This document shows, in pieces, positions 10,487 through 19,662 of a stretch of DNA of 64,000 bases (the stretch's first letter is position 1; each line of letters opens with the position of its first letter). The stretch covers positions 89,678,288 to 89,742,287 of the forward strand of contig CM034531.1 in NCBI GenBank assembly GCA_020002185.1, in the 5' to 3' direction. The translations under genes and the position numbers were made by a program. This DNA comes from Paraescarpia echinospica (taxonomy: Eukaryota; Annelida; Polychaeta; Sabellida; Siboglinidae). The notes beneath the pieces are model-generated. The model made no database searches. It was given only the letters and a program-made list of their open reading frames with translations, and had not been told where the DNA came from.

Positions 10487-13386
10487 CTTACTTGTTTATT
10501 GCTTGTATTTATAATTTTGATAACAGGTTTGGTGACAGAGTAACCACATTTGACAACACTCATTTACCTGAAGGTGAAGAGCTTTGAAGCACACATCTGC
10601 ATGTGGTGTTGACACACCTCGAGTTCTGAAAATTGTTAATGTACACTGTACTTGCAAAAGTTGCAGTGCAATGAACGACTACCTGCCAAATGCAACCAAT
10701 GCCAACGGTCAAAAGCTATCTATATATATATACATGTTATGGACATTAAAATTCAGAGGGGCGCTGGTTTTCTGAACATAATAAAAACTCACAGAAGGGG
10801 CAATCAAAAAACCTGGTGAAACTACTGGAATATTCTTTTCCTTGTAAATAATTAAATACCAAGATTACATACAATTACAATTGAATTCATATTAAATTTT
10901 GTAATATCCAATAATAGTAACTTTTAATATAAAAGTAATAGATTAGTTAAATTAATTACTATTACATTACTGTTGTTAGTCAATTATGTACATATTGTTT
11001 TTGTTCAACCTGTTTTTGTTCAACTATTGGTTCAATAATTATAATCGTTACGGATCATTTATAAAGCATTTACACTGTTACTATTATCCCAGGCCTACTT
11101 AGGCTACTACCATATACGACATAGACATAATATAGTCACTATCATTGACAGGTATATGCCATAGCGTCATACTGTTAGCTGATATTAGTCGATACTATAG
11201 TAAACTGGGCCCAACCAGGCCGCCCATACCGCCATTGGCTATGACTAAAAGGTAAACAATTAAATAAATTTAGTACAAGCAACATTAATATACGTGACTA
11301 TAGCTTAATAATTTTAAATTACTAACCTGTCTGGAAGAACCTTTGCAAACGCTGCATCTCATTTGTTGATGTTGTGACCCCACGGCACTGGCAACGGCCC
11401 ACGGCCACTTTATGCGTGGGTACTGTTTTTGTCTGTCTAATTTAGCCCATTTTGCTGGGTCGGTGGCATATATGTTAGTGGACGTCCACACATTGCCTAA
11501 ACTCGGAATTCCATAACACCAACAGCGCCAAAGGGTGGGATCAAAGGTCAATATCGCCCATAATTTGCGATCACGAGAAGACAAGAACGCGATTCCACGC
11601 AAAGTTCTATGTCCATACTCAACTAAAATGGAAGCAAAAAACCGGATCCGGTTTTTACTAAAAACGAAAGAGTTCGTAGTTTTTGTTTTAATTTAAAAAA
11701 CGAACTAATACGTATGCATAAACGAACAAGGACATCATTGGGGAGTACTTGATTCCTCTGTTTTTTGTGTGGAATTACTAAGAAACGCGAGGAGCAAAAC
11801 AATCGAATTGGTTGAGTACCTTTAATCGAATTGTTTCACGATTTGACGAGCCATGGTGGCGAATTTGTTGACAATGTCAACTATGCATTCTTTTGCCCAA
11901 TACGACATGTTATTGAATTAATACATACTTTTTGGTGATTGTCAGATATAAATGGTTACCGAACTGTTTTGAAATAACATCTTATAACATTTTAACATTC
12001 GCGGTTTTTATGACATATGCGATAATCCGTTGTATCTGGTTTTAACTCCCATTTTTTTTTACATAATTGTTAATCATGTTATGTAATCCATATATGTTAT
12101 CGTTTACATTTTAATATGTACTGGCTCTTGTTACATGAATTACATATTATTATCTATTTCATTTAGAAGAAGAAACTTCGGGATTAAAAACTAATTTTCA
12201 GTATATGACCGCCGTCGACTGCTGACTGGCTGTTTCTTTGCATTTTTTATTTCTCTTGAAGTGACAACGCCACAACACAATTAACAAATCTAAAATGAAC
12301 CAGTAAACTAAACGCCAAAAACTGTTTCCTGGCTTCCGCAATGCTGAAATCAGTAGGCAATAATTGTGCTTGTCGCCAGTCGGCTCCACTCGCGCGGAAT
12401 TTCGCCATGTATCGTGACACACACTAGATGGCGCAATGCAGAAGTGCACTGGGCCTACACATTGAGACACAGTCCAAGGCAGCGTTGCCAAGTCCGCGGT
12501 TTTCCCGCGGAATTGGGCTTGTTTTAGGTCGGTTCCGCGGGAAAATTTTAGCAGTTGAAGGTTTCGGTTTTTTGGGCTTCTTTTTATGCACAGGCCGCTA
12601 CTTTTGGGCTTTTTTCAAAAGTGGTGGATGTTTGTGTTATATCATATTAAGGGCCGTCATATTCGACTTCTCACAATAAATATCGTGAGATACCAAGCCT
12701 CCTAATGCTGTTGAATACAGACACACACGTTGCTCACTCCAGCCTGGGCCACCCAGCTGTCCACAGATAGGTGTAATCCATCTGGGACATTAATCTTAGG
12801 TGCTGCTCTGGTTAATCTCGTTTCCAGAACTCAACCCTTCCCCCAAATGAATATAAGCACTGTCTGGAGCCTACCCCATTAAAGGGAATAAAAACATTTA
12901 TGGCTTGAATTCATGTTATATTACATCCTGCTATCTATTTCCATGTCCACCAAGCCAAAAACAATAAAGAAATCAATGAATTAGAAATTCCACATTTAAT
13001 GCTGTACATCCGGACATTTTCGAATATGCATATTTTTGGCGCGCTTTTCGGGTTGCCGAGATGTGACGTCACTTATGACCCACACTCGCATCAGGCCGAC
13101 CCTTTCCATGCATTCAGAGCATGTTTACAAGCATAGCTTTTGGGTCGAAACGAGCGTCAGAATGAGTTATTGTGCAATATTCCGATGAAATACAAATACT
13201 AGTCATCATAGAGGAACAAGCAGTTATCTTACCGTTCCACATGAATCGAATTTTATTCAAAACAATGAATGCGAATGTGCTTACAAGTCGACTAGGTTTC
13301 GCCGAGCTTGGGCTCGTTTTCAGAATGATTATATCGAATGCAACCAACGAGAGATAATCTACACCAATAAACCTACATAGCAAACA
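10487..13386. other. Non-coding DNA upstream of Polinton 1
   Basis: Several weak frames exist (11,285-11,602 minus, 12,428-12,679 plus, 13,114-13,440 minus) but none shows a domain, splice pairing or repeat family I can name. The base composition is AT-rich up to the Polinton border, where GC rises abruptly. Confidence 0.45.
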
Positions 13387-13392
13387 TATATC
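13387..13392. repeat. Target-site duplication of Polinton 1, left
   Basis: TATATC directly precedes the left terminal inverted repeat and is repeated exactly at 28,038-28,043 after the right one. Six bases is the standard Polinton integrase duplication. Confidence 0.95.
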
Positions 13393-13469
13393 AGTAGTAG
13401 TACCGTCGGTTTGGGACCTCATCCTACGGTGTTTTTGCACCCCGGTGGTCCAAATCTAAGATGGCGGCG
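13393..13469 (+). repeat. Polinton 1 left terminal inverted repeat
   Basis: The 77 bp starting AGTAGTAG match the reverse complement of 27,961-28,037 at 73 positions. The AG start is typical for Polintons. The inner edge carries AAGATGGCGGC, a good YY1-type site. Confidence 0.95.
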
Positions 13470-13822
13470 CACACGTGACCAATCTCCCCCTAGCGGAAAG
13501 AATAGTAATGAGTGTCACCACCTGGCGACTGTTGTGTTGTAGATATGTATGAATGAGCGTGTTACGATCTGTGGGGGTAGTGTGTGAATGCGCGTGTATG
13601 AAATAACAAACGAAACACAAGCGTGTACGAGTGCACACGAATTTTATTGACGAAGCACACATGAAACCGTGGATAATTAACCGAAGACGACAAGTGGTGA
13701 CATGACTTGTGGGTGAGCGAACACCGCGACAGAGGTCGTGAGCTTACGGCTGTGTGACCACCGCACCATAGGCTCGAATCATACAATGATGACGATGATG
13801 CGTGTCCGTTAATGAAACACGG
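13470..13822. other. Left non-coding arm of Polinton 1
   Basis: No gene is convincing here. Frames on the minus strand have no known motif. It contains single CCCCCTAGCGG and CACCTGGCG motifs of the type that form arrays in Polintons 2 and 3. Confidence 0.4.
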
Positions 13823-14200
13823 TTAGTGCAGTTGTTTAAGCCAATCAAATACATGGCAGTCGTTAGTGACCAGATCAGTGCCGAAACCGTTCACGAATTC
13901 CTTCATGGGAAGTCCGCGACAACGACACATGATATAAGCAACACAGTATTGCCCACAAACGTTAGACACGGGACTCTGCAATCTCTTCGAATTATGAGTC
14001 CACGTTACACAATGTTTATCCAAGAATCGTCGGAACTCGACGTGTCGCGGCGGCAAGCCGTAAGAGCAGAAGTATTCGCCGCGAGCGTTGGCGTCGACAT
14101 AGATCGCTATCCAATGTTCACCGGGTTTACCCAAGTCGTTTTTGGGTACGATCCCACGGATGATGGTACGGGCATGCTAATCGCGGGTGAGTAGGCGGAC
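13823..14200 (-). pseudogene. Adenovirus-like cysteine protease (PRO), N-terminus missing
   Basis: The frame has KPGEHWIAIYVD (catalytic His in GEHW), a FRRFLDKHC middle segment and SNVCGQYCVAYI, which holds the catalytic cysteine. This is the fold of adenain and Ulp1-type proteases (C5/C48), used in Polintons to mature capsid proteins. Open sequence goes upstream only to a TAG at about 14,177, with no ATG before GEHW, so the first 40-60 residues found in relatives are absent. It lies directly downstream of the major capsid gene, its usual place among the virion genes. Confidence 0.85.
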
Positions 14201-14217
14201 GAGCTGCAGGGTTTCCA

Positions 14218-15407
14218 TCAGTAGTCGTAGAAGACGTTGCGACTCTTGTCGATCTCCAGCATGGTCTCGAACTCGGCGTAGGCGATGACGTTCACGGTGG
14301 TCGTCAGTGCGTCGCGGAAATGAATCTCGATGCGCAGGCTGCCCTTTTGTACCAGATGGAAGCAGCAGTCGTCGCAGGCATCGGGGGTGAGGTCCAATCC
14401 GAAGAAGGTGTTGCCGTGTCGGAAGTCGGCGCGAGACAAGCCGTTGCCTTCGTCCTACCACACCTTACCGGTCGAGGTAAACAGGTTGTGGTAGCACCTG
14501 ACAAAGAGATCGTCGTCGAAATTGGGCTGAAAAATCCGTCAACGTACCCAGCGAGGAAGATGATGTGGTTGTTTTTAGCGTGAAAGGGATTTCTGGAATA
14601 GCTTCCGTTATAGGCGTCGTTATCGATGCAGCATAGCATGAGACGTTTCGGAAGAGTGCCAAGAAAGAAATTCTCGTGCGTGTGCGAGCGGGTACCTGTG
14701 GGAATGGAGTAGACCTTGCAGTCGACGGGTCGCATCGGATACTTGGCGGTGTTGTTTGCGAGGGCTTTGATGTGAGCCATCTGTACGCCGGGATTCAGGG
14801 TGGCCTTCTTGACGAACTGTGTGGCGTTGACGATCTTTTACAGGTCCACGTGGAGACGACCGATCATGTCGACCACGCGACTCTGGGCGATATTGTTGCG
14901 TCTGGCGATGAACCCGGCGTTGGCTGCATTGCCGGCGGCTATTTCGACGGCATCCATACGATTGCCCGTATCCTTGTGCCACATCTGACTCGTCAGTTGA
15001 GTCTCCTTGGCATCGTCACCGTAACTGAGCAGCGTCTCTATGTAGGCGCGGTACGGGTATGTGTTGGTCGACGGAGTCAGAGGCGTTCCGTTCAGGTAGA
15101 CGTCGACCTGACTGAACAGCGAATGGAGCCAGTTATTCATGGGACCGACGGGATCGGCGGCGTCGAGGTCGGCTCCGTCGACACGCGTCACCTTCGCCTG
15201 AACGTGCAGCATCGTGCTGGCGAGAACCACGTAATCGTCTCCGGAACCGGGTATGACGAATTCGATCGGTCCGCCCGAGTCGAGCGATGACATCGGTTGG
15301 TGTTGTACCGTGGGACTATCGATGATGTTGGTCTGAGTCGGAAGCACGGTGAAGAGATCGAGCTCGCTCTTGAGGCCCTCACACGACAGTTTAGGCACGA
15401 ACGCCAT
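14218..15407 (-). pseudogene. Major capsid protein, double jelly roll, broken
   Basis: Coding starts at ATG 15,407 (an upstream GTG also exists) and shows Polinton capsid blocks in order: MAFVPKLSCEG, ELDLFTVLPTQTNI, PIEFVIPGSGDDYV, VDVYLNGTPLTPS, YPYRAYIETLLSYG, then KALANNTAKYP, VYSIPTG, NFFLGTLPKR, DNDAYNGSY, and at the end FFGLDLTPDAC and IAYAEFE. There is an in-frame TAA at 14,838-14,840, apparently at a deletion junction removing about 30 family residues, a frameshift around 14,530-14,560 and an in-frame TAG near 14,455. The gene cannot make capsid. Confidence 0.9.
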
Positions 15408-15491
15408 CGTCGAATATATCGGCCTCACGACGCTGCTGTTTCCTCTTGCGTTTCCCGGCTGTACTGACTCGTTTCGCAGCGGGTGCGCGTC

Positions 15492-15797
15492 TTATACGCT
15501 TAGCGGTCGAACGCCAGGGGTCAAGAGGTCGCTCATCATGTCTCTACCGGCAGCGGTGACGCGACGTTTGGCGGCCGTTTTGAGGTTCTGACCCGACAGG
15601 ACGTCGTCGGTTATGCGCGCGCCGGTCGACACCGCTCTCCTTCCCAACGCCACGGCACCTCTCTTGACGAGCGGCATGATGCTACGCAGGAGACCTCTGA
15701 ATAGACTTCCCAGTCCGTGTCCTCGTTGATATCGGGCACCCGGGAAATAGGGAAGCGCACCGCCCGCTTCACGAGCGTAGTAGTCGTTGTAATTCAT
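15492..15797 (-). CDS. Small basic core protein (adenovirus pX/pVI-like position)
   Basis: The 101-residue frame starts MNYNDYYAREAGGALPYF and has the conserved block RYQRGHGLGSLFRGLLRSI, then LVKRGAVALGRRAVSTGA and QNLKTAAKRRVTAAG. This Gly/Arg-rich protein with an amphipathic middle is conserved between penton and major capsid in animal Polintons and is thought to act like adenoviral core or membrane-lytic proteins. An adjacent frame just past the stop (to about 15,425) is rich in Lys/Arg, suggesting that a small frameshift removed a basic C-terminal tail here. Confidence 0.7.
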   Translation of the reverse strand: MNYNDYYAREAGGALPYFPGARYQRGHGLGSLFRGLLRSIMPLVKRGAVALGRRAVSTGARITDDVLSGQNLKTAAKRRVTAAGRDMMSDLLTPGVRPLSV

Positions 15798-15801
15798 CTC
15801 T

Positions 15802-16611
15802 CTAGAACAGTGCCGTCCGTCGCCGTTGGAAATGAAGTGTCACCGTCACCTTACCGACCTCGAATGGCACGCGATGTCCGGTGTCGTCTCTTATAACTAT
15901 CTCGATCGTGCCAAACTCTTTGTAGAGCACGGGTACGTAGTGAGTCTTGTCAAAGGACTTCGACACGATGTCGCCGGGGTTACCGCTCACCGGGACGGTG
16001 CGCAGCAGTGGTACGAGGCTGTCACCGACAACTTGAGGTTCCACGACATCCATGTAGACGTAGAACGATTCGAGCCCTCGTACTATGTTGACGTCGGTGT
16101 CGGCTTCCGTGATATACACCTTGATGTCGGGATTCGTGGGATCCTTCGAGAGAGCCGACAGCGTATCGATGCGAAAGCCGAAAACGGTGGTTAGTATAGC
16201 GGCGTGGAAGATGGTATTCGGTAGCATGTGCACCGTTATCTTACGCGTGATGATGTTGTAGCTCAGTTTCACCCGTTCTACCCCCGCCAAGTGACGTAGA
16301 GCGGCGTTAATGGCGAGGATGAGTGACCACGGATCTTTATAGTGTCCGGTCTCGATTCTGGTAGTCTTCATGAGCACGGGCCACGGGTTCTCCTCTTCGT
16401 CTATCGACTGCGTTACAGCGAACTCCGTGTCGGCGTCTACGACGTTTTGCCAACTGTGCGGGTACTGTAACTCCACTAGTCCACACTCCCATTGTCCCGG
16501 TAGTAGTATGATACGTCGCGGAAGCGACGTGGCGTAGTGGGTCAGCGTGTTACCGGGGTGCGTGTGCATGGAAGCATTGCTAGGCAACATGATATAGAAA
16601 TCACTCGTCAT
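15802..16611 (-). CDS. Minor capsid (penton) protein, apparently intact
   Basis: The 269-residue frame starts MTSDFYIMLPSNASMH and includes the Polinton penton signatures NTLTHYATSLPRRIILLPGQWECGL in abbreviated form, then VELQYPHSW, VFGFRID, FYVYMDVVEPQVVGD, LLRTVPV and FDKTHYVPV. The single jelly-roll penton forms the capsid vertices. It lies between a small membrane protein and the core protein, overlapping the former by 11 bp. No stop or frameshift is visible, unusual for this decayed element. Length fits the family. Confidence 0.88.
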   Translation of the reverse strand: MTSDFYIMLPSNASMHTHPGNTLTHYATSLPRRIILLPGQWECGLVELQYPHSWQNVVDADTEFAVTQSIDEEENPWPVLMKTTRIETGHYKDPWSLILAINAALRHLAGVERVKLSYNIITRKITVHMLPNTIFHAAILTTVFGFRIDTLSALSKDPTNPDIKVYITEADTDVNIVRGLESFYVYMDVVEPQVVGDSLVPLLRTVPVSGNPGDIVSKSFDKTHYVPVLYKEFGTIEIVIRDDTGHRVPFEVGKVTVTLHFQRRRTALF

Positions 16612-16888
16612 TTTTCAACGTCGGGCTGGGTAGCAGGTAACTCAACGAACTGCTCAACAGGGTCGGATTCGCGTGGTGTCCGAACGACAGGTTGTAGATG
16701 CTGACCAAGATGACCGTGTACAAGACGACGACCAGACACAGAAAGACGATCTGCTCTTTGGGACATGCGAATATGTACCACGGAGTCCTCTATTTCTGTG
16801 GCGGCGGCGGAACCGCTGCGTCGACTTCGTCCTCTTCTTCTACGTCGACGTCGGTAACGGTGACTCGTGGTGTCGTCTCGTCCGTCAT
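16601..16888 (-). pseudogene. Small single-pass membrane protein with a stop
   Basis: From ATG 16,888 the frame has an acidic N-terminus with a PPPPQK turn, an in-frame TAG, and then a hydrophobic segment (IVFLCLVVVLYTVILVSIY) before ending inside the penton start codon region. The 95-codon layout (acidic head, Pro run, one transmembrane helix, short tail) is seen next to penton genes in other Polintons; function is unknown. Overlap with the penton start by 11 bp argues it is a real gene. The TAG is one base from CAG. Confidence 0.6.
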
Positions 16889-16904
16889 GAGTGGACGACT
16901 GATA

Positions 16905-17334
16905 ACGAGGCGGACACGTGACTAGTCTTTATAGCCGACGTCAGCGGACGAACGCCGGCGAACAGTCCGTCCAGCGCCCTCGTCATCGACGTCGCCGACT
17001 TGGTCTTCAGCGGAACGCATCGGGCGACTTTCGAGAAGACGTCGATCACCGTGAGTAGGAACGTCGTACCGTCGTTGTCTCGTTTCAGACTGGGGACGTC
17101 GACGAGCTCGGCCTGCCACTGTTCATTCCGGCCGCCGACGACCACGCGTCGCCGGACCGGTTTGTGCAGGGTATAGGCGTTCTGTTCCGATAGCCACTGC
17201 TCGATGGCCTTTCTCGGTACGCGCCGTATGGGTTGGAAGGCGACGACTCGGCGCAACGACTCGATTCCCCCGTAACTCCCCACCTTGGCGGGATCGAAGT
17301 AGACGTCCTGCAGTCGTTTACGATGGCGGCCCAT
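16905..17334 (-). pseudogene. Integrase, N-terminal part only
   Basis: The likely start is ATG 17,334 (MGRHRKRLQDVYFD). Visible are YFDPAKVGSYGGI, IEQWLSEQNAYTLHKPVRRR (zinc/linker region), QWQAELVDV and the TVIDVFSKVARCVPLK strand of the RNase-H-like core. The WQxD position that normally carries the first DDE aspartate reads Glu. The frame leaves the family soon after LDGLFAG: the second Asp, the catalytic Glu and the chromodomain are gone, and the small membrane gene follows directly. A deletion removed more than half of the gene. Confidence 0.85.
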
Positions 17335-17475
17335 GATGATGTACGGGTGATATGATCGATGGTAATCCCGCACACGATGGGAAGTCCGACGTAAGCAACG
17401 CCGGTAAACAGACGTGTTAGACTGTCTGGTGGATCGCACATTATGCTGTCGATTGGGACCGGTGCGCCTCCTTTA

Positions 17476-18252
17476 TTACAGACGCTCCCACGTCTTCTTG
17501 CCTTCCGACGGTGGCGTGGGTAGGGTGGACGGGTCCATTCGTCTCCGTGCGAGGGGTGTCCACTGCAGCGTTCGACGCGCTCTACCGAGCGATCGTGTGG
17601 CCTCCGCCGCCACTGCACTCTTCCTTTGGCCCTGTTGAATGTGGAGTCTCCTGGCCTCGTTACCCACCAACTCCATGGGCAGATTCATGTCATCGAGTTG
17701 GCGCGCAAACACCTGCCATCCCGTCGGATCACCGACGGTCTTGCGCTGGCGGCGCAACAGATCGTTCACGAGGTCCACCACGTTACTTCCGGGTACCGCT
17801 ACTCCTTTGCGCATGAGCTCGCCGCTTGCACTCCACGCGACGTCGCGTTTCAGGCGTTCCATCAGTCATCTGGCTTTGAGCTGGAGCGCCTTGGGAACGC
17901 AGTCGACGACTTCCTCTTCTATACCTCCCGCCCCCGCCTCAGGCGGGGTCGGCGCCGCATTCGCAGTCGTCGCCACGGCCGTTGCCACTGGGGAACCTGA
18001 CGAATCTTTGTTGCTCACCGTCGTTACGCGCACCGCTTCCCGCATGCGTCGATCGGCAAATGTGTTGTAGCGTAGCAGCACTTGATTATACATGACGACC
18101 TTATCGCCGTCGGTGAGATCGTGTCTGTAGAGTATGGCTTGCATCTCATTGTCGAGGGCCTGCACCTTGCGTCCCAGGGTATCCGTCGGCGGTGCGCGTA
18201 GACTGTCCAACAGTCGCGGATCTACCAAGGCCATCTTCCGGGCGTGTTCCAT
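17476..18252 (-). pseudogene. Conserved Polinton virion-block protein (PY/PW-like), one stop
   Basis: Two frames in the same phase make one gene: 18,252-17,866 (MEHARKMALVDPRLL, then QALDNEMQAIL and DGDKVVMYNQVLLRY) and 17,862-17,476 (MERLKRDVAWSASGEL, VPGSNVVDLVNDLLR, GWQVFARQL). Between them is a single TGA at 17,866-17,868. The protein is conserved in animal Polintons, but its role is unknown. The TGA is one CpG transition from CGA. A short N-terminal piece of the same family (KKMALVDPRILENI) recurs in Polinton 2 at 46.2 kb. Confidence 0.75.
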
Positions 18253-18624
18253 CTACTTGAGTAGCACCTCTTTGAGCAAGGGTAGAACGACGGCATCAGC
18301 CAACGGTGCTAGCAGAGCCGACAGGAAACCGCCCGACTGTCCCGATCCGACCTGATTATTTCCCTGTAGCAAGATGCGACGTCACCTCGCCGCCGGTACG
18401 CCTCTCCGTGCCAAGGCGCGCAGGTTCGATTTGTACCTACGCAAAGGGCGTCTCTGCGCGTCGGTCAAGGGAATGTTCCTCTTCAATATGTTGTAGGCAC
18501 ACTCGGCTAGCGCACACAACAGATCGGCGTCGGCGTTTCGGATGATGGCTCGTCTCAATTTCGTTCTCTTGTTCCTGTTCAGCGCCTGTATGCAGAGGAG
18601 GTGTCTCTTCACGAGCTCGGACAT
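18253..18624 (-). pseudogene. Conserved small Polinton protein, one stop
   Basis: The frame starts at ATG 18,624 (MSELVKRHLLCIQAL), continues with RRAIIRNADADLLCALAECA and NIPLTDAQRRPLRRYK, meets a TGA at 18,382-18,384, then goes on in the same frame through a Gly-rich GGFLSALLAPLADAV end to a TAG at 18,253 that touches the ATG of the next gene. This domain (helical, basic, Gly-rich tail) is common in Polintons and polinton-like viruses; function unknown. The TGA would be CGA before a CpG transition. Confidence 0.72.
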
Positions 18625-18693
18625 GCTGTGGTATGTCCCTTCGCGACCTCTGACATGCTGCGACTGAAGAGACGAGGCGCGTGCGCGGGCGTC

Positions 18694-19317
18694 TTATACC
18701 TTGGGTTGGTACACGTACTGAACGCCGTCGTCGGGAAGGACGCTCGTGCGCAGTCGCATGTCGTCGGGCGTGTCCAGTTTCAGATCGATGAGGAGATAGC
18801 CGTACGGTGGCGTCGTGGCGTCTATGAACGCGTCCTGTACAAACTTCAGGCGTCCCGGATACATCTGTCGCGCCAAGAGACCTATCTGCGACTCGTCGCG
18901 AGGATTCTTGAAGACCACCATGTATTGCGCGTTCAGACTGATCGTGTGACTCTCCTTGTTTTTCGGAAACAGGTTCTGCATGAGGTACAGTACGGACGTG
19001 TTCTGGTGATGACTCTTTTTCGTGAACAAGGTCGTGACCCGTTCGTCCGTTTCCGCCATCAGATCGTCAATGACCACGAGGTTACGCGTCGATGCATTGA
19101 ACGCACCGCTCGGCAAGCCTTCCTCGAAGCGTACCAGGTCGTTGTCGATGGACGCGTAGGCACTCTGCCATTCTCCGTAACACCACGTGATCGTCTCAGG
19201 TGGCGGATCGATCATCGTTGCGGCGTGACGTAGCATGCGCGTCACGAACGTATTCTTACCACAGCCCGTCGGACCCGCAACGATGCAGGTGAAGGGGTGT
19301 TTCCACCGCGTGTCCAT
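18694..19317 (-). CDS. A32/FtsK-type genome-packaging ATPase
   Basis: The 207-residue protein has a Walker A region GPTGCGKNTFV at residues 15-25, a Walker B strand NLVVIDDLM at about 85-92, the sensor-like LYLMQNLFPKN segment and QYMVVFKNPRDESQI, all typical of Polinton packaging ATPases that pump DNA into capsids. The frame is open throughout. However the residue after the Walker A lysine is Asn (AAT) where Ser or Thr is expected to coordinate Mg, so activity is doubtful. Its ATG directly follows the TAG of a small membrane gene. Confidence 0.92.
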   Translation of the reverse strand: MDTRWKHPFTCIVAGPTGCGKNTFVTRMLRHAATMIDPPPETITWCYGEWQSAYASIDNDLVRFEEGLPSGAFNASTRNLVVIDDLMAETDERVTTLFTKKSHHQNTSVLYLMQNLFPKNKESHTISLNAQYMVVFKNPRDESQIGLLARQMYPGRLKFVQDAFIDATTPPYGYLLIDLKLDTPDDMRLRTSVLPDDGVQYVYQPKV

Positions 19318-19485
19318 CTAGTAGCCGTTCGACAAAGTCGCGTTGTCCTCCGCTGTGACGTTAGAGACGACGGCGCTATCGCACAACGAGAACGATCGAA
19401 GGAAGGGAACGTAACACCACAAGACGTACAAGACTCCGACTGTTACCACTAGTGCTACTCCTACGACTTCTCGCGTCCGTGACAT
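19318..19485 (-). CDS. 55-residue single-pass membrane protein
   Basis: From ATG 19,485 the frame reads MSRTREVVGVALVVTVGV and continues with a hydrophobic helix (about residues 7-29), then a polar C-terminal part with two N-x-T/S sites (SNVT, DNAT). The stop TAG is immediately followed by the ATPase ATG, a tight coupling that suggests translation from one message. Too short for domain recognition. It lies 94 bp downstream of a duplicated promoter-like motif at 19,579-19,619. Confidence 0.55.
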   Translation of the reverse strand: MSRTREVVGVALVVTVGVLYVLWCYVPFLRSFSLCDSAVVSNVTAEDNATLSNGY

Positions 19486-19578
19486 GGTGTACTATGACTA
19501 TCGATTGCGTGCCATCTATCTAAATAGTGTTATTTTTGTTGTTGTTGATGTTCTGCCTACTAACCGCGTGACAGCTAG

Positions 19579-19619
19579 AGGCGCCTATAACCCCAACTGA
19601 CGTAGGGGCGCATTTCCTC
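19579..19619 (-). promoter_or_regulatory. Copy 1 of a 41-bp duplicated promoter-like motif
   Basis: This block matches 23,746-23,786 at 38 of 41 positions. On the transcribed (minus) strand it contains GCGCCCCTACGTCAGT, including a CRE/ATF-like TACGTCA, and ends at GGCGCCT. It lies just upstream of the membrane protein/ATPase/virion gene block, while copy 2 lies upstream of PolB. Two copies ahead of two transcription units, in the same orientation, suggest shared regulation. Confidence 0.55.
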
Positions 19620-19662
19620 ATCTTGTCAGCAGGGGTTCGGCATACACGGCAATCGATTACTA

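Noticed and set aside
11285..11602. 105-residue minus-strand frame
   Set aside because: No domain, no splice support, and composition like surrounding DNA.
13802..14194. 130-residue plus-strand frame
   Set aside because: Shadow of the protease, which has recognisable catalytic motifs on the minus strand.
18601..19233. 210-residue plus-strand frame
   Set aside because: Shadow of the packaging ATPase; the high GC of Polinton 1 keeps antisense frames open.
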